Shown here: positions 33,094 through 43,314 of the stretch, piece by piece
Numbering within the stretch: the first letter of the stretch is position 1
Layout of the letters: each line of letters opens with the position of its first letter
Origin: an uncultured Clostridia bacterium
Lineage (GTDB): Bacteria > Bacillota > Clostridia > TANB77 > CAG-465
Reading direction: 5' to 3'
Length of the DNA: 49,452 nt
Assembly: GCA_944388545.1 (NCBI GenBank)
Contig: CALXJE010000004.1
Coordinates: 1 to 49,452 of the forward strand
Made by a program: the position numbers and the translations under genes
Notes under the pieces: generated by a model
Seen by the model: the letters and a program-made list of their open reading frames with translations, nothing else
What the model was told of the DNA's origin: nothing
Database searches by the model: none

Positions 33094-36000
33094 TTAGTCA
33101 TAATCTGATGAAGCTGTTGCATCTGTATCGTATAGCATAACTGTTCCTTTAATCTTATTATACATTGTATTATTTAATACCCATACACCTTTTTCTAGTG
33201 GTAATCTAATATTATTTGCTGAATTTCCAGGATTTGAAAATCCTAAATATCCTTCATAATCCCATTGTGATGTATTAGTATTTGATGATGCGTTTTTATC
33301 GTTTTGAGAATAACTTAATTTTTTACTAATAGTTGTCATAGAAGAATCTTTATATTCCCAAACTTTTATATCAAACTTTACTCCTATATATCCTCCAGTT
33401 AATCTATCTCTATTAATATCATATTTTCCATCTGTTCCTTTTCCAATTACTATAGTAGAATTAGGTAGTTTATATTCTCCATACCAAATCTGAACGAAAT
33501 TATTGTCTGCTTGTTCCATCATATTAGACTTTAATTCTATGTTCTTTGTTGTTCCTAAAGCCACAGTTGATTTTGATATTGACGATGATGAGAATCTATA
33601 GCCTTCATCTGTTCCCTCAAACGTCAATCTATAACCATCGTCTGGTACAAAATACAATTTATAATTAGATATGTCAACATATTTATTACTACTATTCTTA
33701 TAATATAATTTAATATCTTCTGTATATCCTGTTGCATCTTTTTTTATGAAGTAAAAACTTGGTGTTATAACTATCTTTTTATTTGCATTTGCTCCTGTTG
33801 TTTTTAAATCAAAACTAAATTTATATCCTAGTTTTGGGGCCCTAGTATACGTTGTTGTAGTATGTTTATATGGTCCAACCGGTAATATTTGTTGTTTAGT
33901 TGCTCCTATCTCTGAAACATCTCTTGTAACCATATCGTTATATGCCGTAGTATAAATATTCCATTTTTTAATACCAGAATAATATGCTTTTCCTGAATGT
34001 ACATTTGTTGTTGTAGATGTAGATTTTCTAAATATATTTTTCCAATCTACGTCTTTAATATCTGTAACTTTAAAATCATATACTCTACTAATGTTTTCTG
34101 TCTCTACTGTTTCTTTTCCAACATAATTACTATGTCCAAATATATTTTTTTGGTCATAATATTTATTATGATCCTGATTATTACTTCCTGTTCCAGAGAA
34201 AACATTTTTACCATTAGAACCGATATATGTAACTGTATCTGATATTCTTCCTCTTAGCACGTCATACTCAAGTGAGCTAGGTGTATTTACTGCAACTGCT
34301 CTAACCTCATAACTGTTTTGTTCTTGATTAACTACATCAGTAGCTTCATTTGGATCAGCTAATGCATATGCACTTACTGTCACTGTTCCTTTTGTTATTC
34401 CATTATACTTATTATATATAGGGCCTATCCATGTCTCACTACTTGCTGAATTACTAGAATATGCTCTATCAGTTCCTCTTGCATCCGTAATTCTAATATC
34501 TTGAACATCAAAGTCAAACTTAATATAGTATTGCTCTAAATATTTTGAAGTTTGAATTCCTGGATATGTAGAATTTTGATTGTTTGCATCTATTTGAATT
34601 GTAAATCTAGAATTCTTTTGAATTTGTTTCTGCTGATTTGTGTTATAATTTTCAGTGGTATGATCAACTCTTATATCACTACTATTATTTCCTATAATTT
34701 TAGTTGTAAACGATATTGGAGTAAATACATCTACTATATCTGCATCAGTTCCATTATTATCACCATATTCCCAAACTTCATCTTTAAGTGTACCTGCTGA
34801 TATTAATGTGGTTGTACTTGGACTTGCTACTCCATTATTATTATACATTTCTGTATCTACAAAAGTGTTACCACCTGAACCTGTTACAGCCTTTTTCTTA
34901 CTTCCGTCATTCCAATTATGATTTCCATTTCTAACATTGCTATCATTAACATCAAAGTTTAATATATTATTTCCTGAAAGTAATGTATAATATATTTTTC
35001 CGTATGAATATCTTTTACCATTTAATCTTGATTCTGGTATAGTTAAATTTTGTAAATTATAATAATCTCTTCCACCATAAGTGCCATAATTTGTTTTACT
35101 ATCTGATGGTAAATATTTATTCTTTACAGATTTAGGATATACTGTTGCTGTATCTACTTTATCTGAATCTGTTGTTGTATACACGTATTTTGATCCTGAC
35201 TTGGTTGTTGTTTTTGACTTTGTATATTCTGATAAATCAATTTTTCTTGTTGCTTCTTTTTCTGATCTAGTATATGTATTATTTAATGTACTTGACCTAT
35301 TATTATCTTCACCTACCAATTTAATAGTTTGATTTTTTACACCATCTTTAAAACTTATTTCATCATTTTTTACATATAATGTAGCTGTTAAATTTGTTGA
35401 TGTAGGATTATAAGCTGAAGAATTTATTCCTTTAAAGCTCTCAATTTTTGCCGCATCTGAATGATTTATATTATTTAATAATGTATTTATTTTATTTTCA
35501 GAATCACCTTTAGGTACTGATACTCTTACATCGCCATTTTCATTATTATATGTGTAATACAATCTATTACTTAAAGTTTTTGAAGTTCTATTATTGGTTT
35601 CTTTATTGGATGATTTAACAAAACTTGCATCATTAAACCCATCTTTGTATTTATCTGTTGTTGTGGCTGTATAAGTTTTTCCGTCAAATAAAGGTAATCC
35701 ATTATTGTCATATCCATCTATTAATTCTATTTTATTAATAGTATACATCCTCATGTTTTTTACTTTATAATATGTATATTTGTATGGTATTTTATATGTA
35801 TATGTTCTTGATACCTTTCCTGTAGCTGTTATATTCTTATATGTAGCTGTCCATGTTCCTGTACATCTTGCTGTTGCCTCTTTTTCACAAGGATATGAAC
35901 CACCCTCTCCATCATAACACGTACCTATATATGTATATTTATATGTATTAGTACATGCTCCTTCTTTTTTATCTGAAGATGTTTTCTCACACTGCCCACT

Positions 36001-38973
36001 ACAACTTGATGACCAATCTTTATATGTAACTGTATATGGCTGAGTTATAGTATAGTCAAATGAATATGTGTTTTCAATTGTTTGCTCTTTTATATTTATT
36101 GCTCCAAGCATATATGTATATGCATTATCTACAGACATCCTTAGCACTTCACTAGATGGTATAACATCATATACTGCTTGTGTATCAGTATTAGTATGAT
36201 TGTCTACTTTATTTGCAAATTGACTACTTTGTGATACCGAATAAAAAGCTAGTCTTCCTACTTTAGGTCTTTCTATTGGTGTTCCTGTATGCTTACTTGA
36301 ATAGTAAAAATCCATTATTATTATATCGGCACTATTACCAGATGGTGTTTTTCTAGATTCTGTAAGCCAACTATCATATTTATTACTATTTCCATTTAAC
36401 TTGCTATTCATTCTATTTTTAACAGTTGTTAAATTTCCGTCGTTTGTTGTAGTCATATTCGAACCAACACAATTATAATTATCGTTTGGATCTCTAAATA
36501 CCTCTAGACTTTCATTTGAATTTATAGTATAACGCTCTTGATATCCAGAATAATTTCCAGAATCTTTATTTTTATTAAATCTGCTACTTCCATTTTTCTT
36601 AGCCACACCTCTACCATTTAAGGTTTTACCACTTCTTACTGCATCATCAATACTATTAGAATTAATATTATTTATTCCTGTAATATCTATATGTCTTACA
36701 TAAACGTATTTTTTTCCAGATCCTCCTGGTGGATCTATTATTGTTGGATCATCTTCTTTTATATAATAAAAGTCTACTACTATCGCATTATAATTATTAT
36801 CTGGTATAGTTACAGATGTATAATTGTAATTTCTATCAACATAACTATCTTCTGATTGTAATATATCGCCATTTTTAAAATTAACAAAATCTATAAGATT
36901 ATTATTAAAAGCATTTTTGGTTGCTTCATCTCTTTTTACTTCTGCTAAGTCTACTCTATCTCCTTTACCAACTGCAGAGCCTACACAAATATAATCTCCA
37001 TATGTTTCTTTCTTACTACTATTTAATAAATCCCAATACGATCCTCCTGTTTCATGATCATACTTTATATTTGCAATTCTTAGTGGACCTGTTCCTGAAT
37101 TTTTTTCAAAAACTTCTTGATACTCGTATACTGAACCATCTGGAATTTGATTTCTTCTAACAGGATTTACGCTTCCTGTTGATATATTCCAATCTGCTTG
37201 ATTTATAAGAAAGGCTTTACCAACACTCGTTTGAAGAAATGATACGTCAGATGTGTCATTATATATATAACCTATATTTGTTTTATCAGTTACATCTATA
37301 TGTCTTACATATACTTGTGTAGGTTTTTTCTCATAATAAAAATCAATAACTATAACTGGATTTGATTCATTTCCTTGTACTACAACAGATGACCAGTCAG
37401 TACCTTTTATTACTCCTGACGTATTATTCATATATTGTCCGTTATCATCTTCTACTGTTCTAATATTAATTCCGTTTAATTTATCGTTTCTATTTTCTAT
37501 AGCTTTATCAATATCTTCTCCCTTTCCAACTACAGCACCTATACAATTATAGTTAGTACGAATATCTCTTTCTATATCTGACAATGCATATCCATTTATT
37601 CCTTCTATAGCTTCTGGATTAACTGCAGAAAAATATTGACCAGTTTCTGCATTGTTATATGCATATTTTAAGTTTCCAAATCTCCATGCTGTATCTAATA
37701 TAGGTTTAGTATAATATTCACTAAATTTATCACTTCCTGCATTCGTGTTTCTAGTTCCATCTGGATTTGCTACTGGATATTTATATGCATTTAAAGCTTC
37801 CCAGTTATCTGATGCATGTTCAATAGCTTGTGTATTTGTAACATCTATAATATTTTCATTTTCTATTGTTTCAGAATTTACTGTCTCTAAATTAGTGATA
37901 TCTACATGTCTTACATATATCTCTATCTCTTTACCTTTAGGCACTACAAATGTATTATCATAATAATTTATTACAGAACTTGATGACTGAATATAAGGAC
38001 CTCTTTCTCCAACTGTAGATGGTGAATCATACCATGCTTCTCTAGCAGACATGTAATTTCCTCTACTATCTTGTAGTCTTCTTTGTGTTGTCCCTCTTAT
38101 AGTAGTTTCCCAAAATTTATATGCAGTATCCATATTATGATAATAACAATATATGGTATCTCCTGGTCCATTTGCATTTTTGTCATTTAACCAACTTGTC
38201 CTAAGAACCGAAGATTGATAAACTTCTAAAGTGTCCGAATTGTTACCTTCACCAAATATATCCCATAATTTCTCAACTGTATTTTCAGTTAAAAAGTTAT
38301 CTGATACATATACTCCATTGTCAACCGCAAACCTATATAAATTGCTACTAAACAATAATATATCATTATTTGAAAAAAAATCCTCTCTTAATCCAGAAAT
38401 TTGAGTCTGACTTGCAGGTTGCCAATATACTCCAGAATAATTATTTGACTCTCCCCAAACATTATATAATACATTCGTACTCAAATCATATGATATTTTG
38501 GGCGAAGATTCAGGCCTTATTTCGCCTGTTGTATAATATCTAGGCTTTTTATAATCACTAGATGCACTTGCATCAAATTGTGTAGTATATTCACTATTTT
38601 GATATTTGTGAATATACTCATAATATCTTTCAAATGAAAAGGCATTATTATGCGGTTCATTGTTATTTGTATATGTATTATCAGAAGGTAACTCTAAATC
38701 TTCTCCTCTCATATCCGATACATATACCCAACGATCTTCAGATACAGGATATACTCTATTATTATAATTGATAATTGTTGTTGGATATGCAGATACTTGT
38801 TTTTTATATAATAGTTCCGGGAAATTAGGGTCTTCTCCTTTTCCTAATTCTTCCTTTGGAATTACTATATTTCTTATTTGATATCCATAGCTATTATTTG
38901 TTATGCTTACTATAAATAGAAGTAATATACTTATTAATACTGTTTTTACTACTTTGTTTTTATAACTTTTCAT
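33094..38973 (-). CDS. Giant secreted repeat protein (1959 residues)
   Basis: A signal peptide (about 1-30) starts the protein; no LPxTG motif or C-terminal membrane helix is present. Three units about 200 residues apart begin with VRH[IV]D[IV]T (near 353, 556 and 758). Two of them contain YxCxG followed by VGKG, the third YNCVGS, and each unit ends in a DFYY strand. The motif is reminiscent of MucBP-type mucin-binding repeats, but weakly. A segment with six Cys (about 989-1035) could form three disulfides. The remaining 900 residues are Asn/Ser/Thr/Tyr-rich beta-like sequence. It is the last gene of the operon, 8 bases after its neighbour. An adhesive surface or pilus-tip role is inference. 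Confidence 0.8.
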   Translation of the reverse strand: MKSYKNKVVKTVLISILLLFIVSITNNSYGYQIRNIVIPKEELGKGEDPNFPELLYKKQVSAYPTTIINYNNRVYPVSEDRWVYVSDMRGEDLELPSDNTYTNNNEPHNNAFSFERYYEYIHKYQNSEYTTQFDASASSDYKKPRYYTTGEIRPESSPKISYDLSTNVLYNVWGESNNYSGVYWQPASQTQISGLREDFFSNNDILLFSSNLYRFAVDNGVYVSDNFLTENTVEKLWDIFGEGNNSDTLEVYQSSVLRTSWLNDKNANGPGDTIYCYYHNMDTAYKFWETTIRGTTQRRLQDSRGNYMSAREAWYDSPSTVGERGPYIQSSSSVINYYDNTFVVPKGKEIEIYVRHVDITNLETVNSETIENENIIDVTNTQAIEHASDNWEALNAYKYPVANPDGTRNTNAGSDKFSEYYTKPILDTAWRFGNLKYAYNNAETGQYFSAVNPEAIEGINGYALSDIERDIRTNYNCIGAVVGKGEDIDKAIENRNDKLNGINIRTVEDDNGQYMNNTSGVIKGTDWSSVVVQGNESNPVIVIDFYYEKKPTQVYVRHIDVTDKTNIGYIYNDTSDVSFLQTSVGKAFLINQADWNISTGSVNPVRRNQIPDGSVYEYQEVFEKNSGTGPLRIANIKYDHETGGSYWDLLNSSKKETYGDYICVGSAVGKGDRVDLAEVKRDEATKNAFNNNLIDFVNFKNGDILQSEDSYVDRNYNYTSVTIPDNNYNAIVVDFYYIKEDDPTIIDPPGGSGKKYVYVRHIDITGINNINSNSIDDAVRSGKTLNGRGVAKKNGSSRFNKNKDSGNYSGYQERYTINSNESLEVFRDPNDNYNCVGSNMTTTNDGNLTTVKNRMNSKLNGNSNKYDSWLTESRKTPSGNSADIIIMDFYYSSKHTGTPIERPKVGRLAFYSVSQSSQFANKVDNHTNTDTQAVYDVIPSSEVLRMSVDNAYTYMLGAINIKEQTIENTYSFDYTITQPYTVTYKDWSSSCSGQCEKTSSDKKEGACTNTYKYTYIGTCYDGEGGSYPCEKEATARCTGTWTATYKNITATGKVSRTYTYKIPYKYTYYKVKNMRMYTINKIELIDGYDNNGLPLFDGKTYTATTTDKYKDGFNDASFVKSSNKETNNRTSKTLSNRLYYTYNNENGDVRVSVPKGDSENKINTLLNNINHSDAAKIESFKGINSSAYNPTSTNLTATLYVKNDEISFKDGVKNQTIKLVGEDNNRSSTLNNTYTRSEKEATRKIDLSEYTKSKTTTKSGSKYVYTTTDSDKVDTATVYPKSVKNKYLPSDSKTNYGTYGGRDYYNLQNLTIPESRLNGKRYSYGKIYYTLLSGNNILNFDVNDSNVRNGNHNWNDGSKKKAVTGSGGNTFVDTEMYNNNGVASPSTTTLISAGTLKDEVWEYGDNNGTDADIVDVFTPISFTTKIIGNNSSDIRVDHTTENYNTNQQKQIQKNSRFTIQIDANNQNSTYPGIQTSKYLEQYYIKFDFDVQDIRITDARGTDRAYSSNSASSETWIGPIYNKYNGITKGTVTVSAYALADPNEATDVVNQEQNSYEVRAVAVNTPSSLEYDVLRGRISDTVTYIGSNGKNVFSGTGSNNQDHNKYYDQKNIFGHSNYVGKETVETENISRVYDFKVTDIKDVDWKNIFRKSTSTTTNVHSGKAYYSGIKKWNIYTTAYNDMVTRDVSEIGATKQQILPVGPYKHTTTTYTRAPKLGYKFSFDLKTTGANANKKIVITPSFYFIKKDATGYTEDIKLYYKNSSNKYVDISNYKLYFVPDDGYRLTFEGTDEGYRFSSSSISKSTVALGTTKNIELKSNMMEQADNNFVQIWYGEYKLPNSTIVIGKGTDGKYDINRDRLTGGYIGVKFDIKVWEYKDSSMTTISKKLSYSQNDKNASSNTNTSQWDYEGYLGFSNPGNSANNIRLPLEKGVWVLNNTMYNKIKGTVMLYDTDATASSDYD

Positions 38974-38981
38974 ATTACCTC

Positions 38982-40412
38982 CTAAAATTCATTTAAATTT
39001 CTTGCTTCCGTATCATTTACCATTAAATCTATAATAGGTTCCATATCTAACAATAATGCTTTGCTAAGTAATGTTGTGCCCATAGGAGTATCAATATATA
39101 TTGTGTATTTTTTATTTTTATATTTAACTTCTGATTGTCTACCTAGATCTCCTAACAATAAATTCTTATCTGTATCAGAATTCTTTATTTCAAATGTTAA
39201 TTTAACTCTAGCTCTAAATCTAACTCCATCTAAATAAAATATTGGTAATTGAACTTTTGCTGTTCCTTCAATAATTATTTTATTTTCTTTAACATAATCT
39301 ATATACTCATATATTTCTTCATCGTAATTATGTCTTAAATATCTATCAATTTTTTCATAAAATTCATCTTTATTTATTGTTCTATAATCAATATTTAATA
39401 TTGTATTATAATATGTTTCTGATCTATATTGCATTTGTGGATAATAATCTTTATCATATTTGTATGTCTCTGCTGGTGTTTTGTAATCGCCTTGGCCTTC
39501 AGATACACCTTTATATTCATATACTTCTTTATCTACTGAATATAGTATATATGGATATATCTCATAATTTGAAGGTTTGCTTTCTTCTTTAGTAACTAAT
39601 ACATCGCCTTCTGGCGCTACTGTATTATACTTCTCCACAAATTTTATAACTAGTTCATTAAACTGACCTTTAAATAATGTATTATTAATATTTAATCTCT
39701 TTTTACTATCATCTAATAATCCATTCTCTACAGCATCATTTATATATTGTCTTTCTTCCTGAGAAAATGATTGTAAATTTTTAAAACTACTTTCTTTTGT
39801 ACTAGAAACAGGAATATCTTTTATTTTACTCCTAGCATTCAAATAAGTAAATAAAGCTTCTTTATATGTTACTCCATCTTTATATGTTTCTTTAGTTATA
39901 TATCCTTCATCTATTATTTCAAAAGCTTCTGCTGTTCTTGCCCATTCATCACCTTCAAATTCACCTTTTGGACCAAAACCTATACTTTCCACTTCAGTAG
40001 TGTTATATAATGATGATAGTATTATTTTTACCATTTCTAACCTTGTAATTCTTTCACTAGATTTAGGAGATTCATTATTATACATTAAAGAAAAACCATA
40101 TAAATCCATTTGCTTCTCATATTTGCCATATTTCTTATTTAATATATAGCTTCTTATACCAATATATCCTCCTATAGCAATTGCAATAATAAAAAGTACT
40201 AATATAATCAACATATATAGTCTTTTATACTTTTTAAAATGTTCTTTTATATTTTTTTTCTTTTTTGTTTTTTTAGGAGCTGGCTCCGATATAACATTTC
40301 CTTTCAAATCGGTTGCAACCTTCTTGTTTACTTTTTTGGTTTTATCTGCTACTGTCTTTTTTTGAGTACTTTTTTTCTCACTTTTAGGTTTATTATTTAT
40401 TTTATCTTCCAT
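38982..40412 (-). CDS. Lys-rich membrane protein with SLH-like region and shared C-terminal domain
   Basis: The 476-residue protein has an unusual cytoplasmic N-terminus of about 65 residues rich in Lys and Thr. One membrane helix follows (about 68-90), then an outer part. Residues about 110-215 resemble divergent SLH domains (SERITRLEMVKIILSSLYN). Residues about 284-470 are homologous to the C-terminus of the SLH protein at 30954-32927, sharing KEVYE, ILNxDYRTIN, and a following KENKIIIEG strand. It would display that domain close to the membrane. A GGGAGG box supports the start, and it is spaced 20 bases from the gene before. Confidence 0.8.
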   Translation of the reverse strand: MEDKINNKPKSEKKSTQKKTVADKTKKVNKKVATDLKGNVISEPAPKKTKKKKNIKEHFKKYKRLYMLIILVLFIIAIAIGGYIGIRSYILNKKYGKYEKQMDLYGFSLMYNNESPKSSERITRLEMVKIILSSLYNTTEVESIGFGPKGEFEGDEWARTAEAFEIIDEGYITKETYKDGVTYKEALFTYLNARSKIKDIPVSSTKESSFKNLQSFSQEERQYINDAVENGLLDDSKKRLNINNTLFKGQFNELVIKFVEKYNTVAPEGDVLVTKEESKPSNYEIYPYILYSVDKEVYEYKGVSEGQGDYKTPAETYKYDKDYYPQMQYRSETYYNTILNIDYRTINKDEFYEKIDRYLRHNYDEEIYEYIDYVKENKIIIEGTAKVQLPIFYLDGVRFRARVKLTFEIKNSDTDKNLLLGDLGRQSEVKYKNKKYTIYIDTPMGTTLLSKALLLDMEPIIDLMVNDTEARNLNEF

Positions 40413-40432
40413 ATATACCTCCCTATACTAAT

Positions 40433-41521
40433 CTATGGCTTACAAACTGGACAAGGATAATATCCGTTTGTTGCTGCATCAATTTTATTCATATAATATC
40501 CACTAAATGATTTATAACTTGATTTATATACAGTACACTCTGTTTCTGAATGATAATAATTAAGTTCTGACAGTCCTGATGTTGCTTGAGAAACATAATA
40601 TCTTTTTGTTATTTTAAGCCCAGATATTCCATGTGCAACATAATTTAAACTTTCATTTCCTACATTTATTCCTTGTATAAATGCTATTATTCCAACATTG
40701 TCCACCATTTCTTCCCAATCAGATAATGCAATTGTTGGAAAAACAAATTCATAATCCACATCTGAATATAAATTATGATTACTAACTGCAAATGACATTT
40801 CTTCAGATACAGTGTCCGAAATAATTTGAGAACGTTTAAGTTTTAAATGTTGTATAACCTTTTCTCTTAGTTCATTATTATTGTTATATAATATTCCATT
40901 ATTATTTGTATCCTCTAGATAAAATCCCGTCGTAGTTCCGTTATCATTTATTACTGATATATAATCATCCATAGTGAATTCTACAGTTATTGTATCTAAA
41001 TTTATTATACCACCATTTTTCTCTAAGTCTTCTCCCGCTATAAGTGTATTACCTATTATAGCATAAGTATATGTAAAATATCTTTTAGGTTTTAATACAT
41101 AATCAGTATATTTTTCTCCTGACTTTTTATCGATGTAGTTATCTATAGAATAAATATATACTCCATTATAATCTACAACTGCAAGTGCAGGTATATGGCT
41201 TTTTATAAATGATTCTCCTGTGCTATCTCCTTTTATATCAAAATTATCATACAAAGACTCATAAAAAGTTTCGACAGCAACTCTTGCATTTACTGTTACT
41301 TTTTTCTCAGACACACCAGAATATCCATAGTCCACATCTTGTTCTTCACCTTCAACAGTCTTCATAACATATGTAGCATCATTTATGGCCGAATTAATTA
41401 TATTAGTATAGTACAACCTTTGTTCTTCTGTCTTAAGCAAAAATGACACATCTACATAAACTACAACAACTATCGGTATCAAGATTGCTACAAATATCAT
41501 TGCTAAATCTGTTGTTTTCAC
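40433..41521 (-). CDS. Anchored extracellular protein with zinc-type Cys/His tail
   Basis: The 362-residue protein has an N-terminal hydrophobic helix (about 7-30) without a cleavage site, followed by a long outer domain. The last 40 residues read YHSETECTVYK...ATNGYYPCPVCKP. This His-Cys...Cys-x2-Cys layout resembles the Ada-type zinc module found at the ends of many secreted Firmicute proteins. The start codon is GTG, preceded by GGGGGAG. It is the sixth gene of the operon. The N-terminal helix resembles a class of pilus minor subunits, but I do not recognise the middle domain. Confidence 0.78.
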   Translation of the reverse strand: MKTTDLAMIFVAILIPIVVVVYVDVSFLLKTEEQRLYYTNIINSAINDATYVMKTVEGEEQDVDYGYSGVSEKKVTVNARVAVETFYESLYDNFDIKGDSTGESFIKSHIPALAVVDYNGVYIYSIDNYIDKKSGEKYTDYVLKPKRYFTYTYAIIGNTLIAGEDLEKNGGIINLDTITVEFTMDDYISVINDNGTTTGFYLEDTNNNGILYNNNNELREKVIQHLKLKRSQIISDTVSEEMSFAVSNHNLYSDVDYEFVFPTIALSDWEEMVDNVGIIAFIQGINVGNESLNYVAHGISGLKITKRYYVSQATSGLSELNYYHSETECTVYKSSYKSFSGYYMNKIDAATNGYYPCPVCKP

Positions 41522-41539
41522 TATTCTCCCCCTTATCTG

Positions 41540-43300
41540 TTAGAATTTGTATTTTACTTTATATGCTATAGTAGCATTGTCTAAACATGACCTACCATCA
41601 TGACTAGGATCAGTTCTGTATTCAAATTTTAACTGTGTATATCTCTCTGCATTTAATGTTTTTGTAACTTCAAAATCTGAACCATTAGCAGAATTGGCTC
41701 GTAACGTTTCACCTCTAGGAACAGTACCGCCAGTTTCCGGATTTATAACTTCCCAAGTATTTGTGGTTCCTCTTACAAGACCTGTAATTCTCCACCAATC
41801 TTTTCCAGAATGTCTTGGTAATTTAACTGTAAAAGTATATTCTGAAATAGTAGCATTAGGAATTATAACGGTTGTCATCTCTGTAATTCCGTTTCTATTA
41901 ATAGATTGTTCTAAATAATTATTCATAATTATAAATCCATAACCTATTGTTTCAGATCTATTACCTCTACTGTCTACTGCGTAAGCAGAAACAGAACCTG
42001 TTCCTTCATCAAATTTATATTCCAAAGATGCTTCTCCTGCATTATTAGTATTAACTGTTCTTTCTATTTTTTGATCATTATTAGTAATAGTAAATACTAT
42101 TTTTTCGACCTTTGCACTTTCACTTACTAAAGTTCCTCTAGCATTAAATTTTATATTAGTTCCTCCACTAATAGGAGTAACAATATTATTCTCTATAACA
42201 TCTGGTGTAGTAGTCATCGTTATTTCAGGCTTATTTACACTATATGTTATTATAAATTCTTTTGAATTTAAAAGACCTAACGCACCTGCTCTAGTATCAG
42301 CTGAACCCGCCTTAATTTGCACCATTCCTCTTAAATAAGCATTATTTTCAAAATCATAATTTATACGACTTAAAGTTATCATATAACTATAGTCCCATGT
42401 TCCAGTGCTATTATTCGTAGCTTGCCTTTCCTCAACATCAACTTCAGCCTCAAAACCTATTATTGAAAAATATTTTTTTATATGATTTTCTCTAGCTGTT
42501 TTACTAGAAAGAATATTTCCTGATTCATCTCTTAATTGATATACATCTTTATATGAAAGTAAAAATTTAATTTTACTTTCATTTGCGTTCATATCATTCA
42601 ATCTTACAGCAAGTCCATAAATCGTTGTAAATTCTTCTAAATATTGATCATACACATCAGTTATTGCTTCATATTTAAACTCTTTTTCATTATAATCCAT
42701 AGGTCTAGATATTGAAATGTTTGCTCCAACAGTTTCTGCATCTTCGCCTTTTGCCCATTCATTTGTATATACAACCCCTCCATAATTTACAACTATTCTT
42801 TCAGTCAATTCACCTGTTAATAATCTATCTAGCAAAATTTGAGCTTGAGTTATATTAGTGTTTTTTACTCTAACATAGAATTTATATCCGTCATTTAGTG
42901 GATATATATCATCATTTATCACACTTGTCTCTTCAATTGAAGGGTCTAAATCTGTTGTTCCCATAGTAGCTATTATATCATCTGTATAGTCTACTACATA
43001 TTTTTCTTCATATGAATTAGCTGTATCTGTTTCTAATAATATAGGTTTATATACTTCTAATTCAACTTCATAAGAATGACCTGTTCTGTTTATCTCTGTT
43101 AAATAATTTTCATAATCTTCAGCCTCAATATATCCTTTATTTCTAGCAGCGTCAACAAAATTCGTAGTAGCCTTTACTACCATGTTTTTTGTTATACTGT
43201 CTTGTCTGGTTGCAACATTATATATAGGAAATAATACTATTATTATTACTGTTAATATCGACGCAAGTAAAACACTAATATTATCTTGCATAGCTACCAC
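41540..43300 (-). CDS. TadE-like pseudopilin with Ig-like extension
   Basis: The 586-residue protein begins with a hydrophobic helix (about 9-28). Residues 40-75 (VDAARNKGYIEAEDYENYLT, then YEVELEVYKP) form a module also found in the 1496-residue neighbour. A second shared module is VRVKNTNITQ...VVNYGG (about 140-175). The rest appears to be Ig-like beta domains, with VSAYAVDSRGNRSETIGYG near residue 455. The start codon is GTG; an ATG three codons later is too far from the AAAGG box. Layout suggests a minor pilin or tip adhesin. It precedes the 362-residue gene by 18 bases. Confidence 0.75.
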   Translation of the reverse strand: MVAMQDNISVLLASILTVIIIVLFPIYNVATRQDSITKNMVVKATTNFVDAARNKGYIEAEDYENYLTEINRTGHSYEVELEVYKPILLETDTANSYEEKYVVDYTDDIIATMGTTDLDPSIEETSVINDDIYPLNDGYKFYVRVKNTNITQAQILLDRLLTGELTERIVVNYGGVVYTNEWAKGEDAETVGANISISRPMDYNEKEFKYEAITDVYDQYLEEFTTIYGLAVRLNDMNANESKIKFLLSYKDVYQLRDESGNILSSKTARENHIKKYFSIIGFEAEVDVEERQATNNSTGTWDYSYMITLSRINYDFENNAYLRGMVQIKAGSADTRAGALGLLNSKEFIITYSVNKPEITMTTTPDVIENNIVTPISGGTNIKFNARGTLVSESAKVEKIVFTITNNDQKIERTVNTNNAGEASLEYKFDEGTGSVSAYAVDSRGNRSETIGYGFIIMNNYLEQSINRNGITEMTTVIIPNATISEYTFTVKLPRHSGKDWWRITGLVRGTTNTWEVINPETGGTVPRGETLRANSANGSDFEVTKTLNAERYTQLKFEYRTDPSHDGRSCLDNATIAYKVKYKF

Positions 43301-43314
43301 ATCATCCTTTCCAC

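Noticed and set aside
34552-37963. Plus-strand ORFs opposite the giant repeat protein
   Set aside because: They are shadows of Asn/Thr/Tyr-rich codons read in reverse, without ribosome binding sites.
33094-38973. LPxTG cell-wall sorting signal at the end of the 1959-residue protein
   Set aside because: The C-terminus is acidic and polar with no LPxTG-like motif, hydrophobic segment or basic tail.
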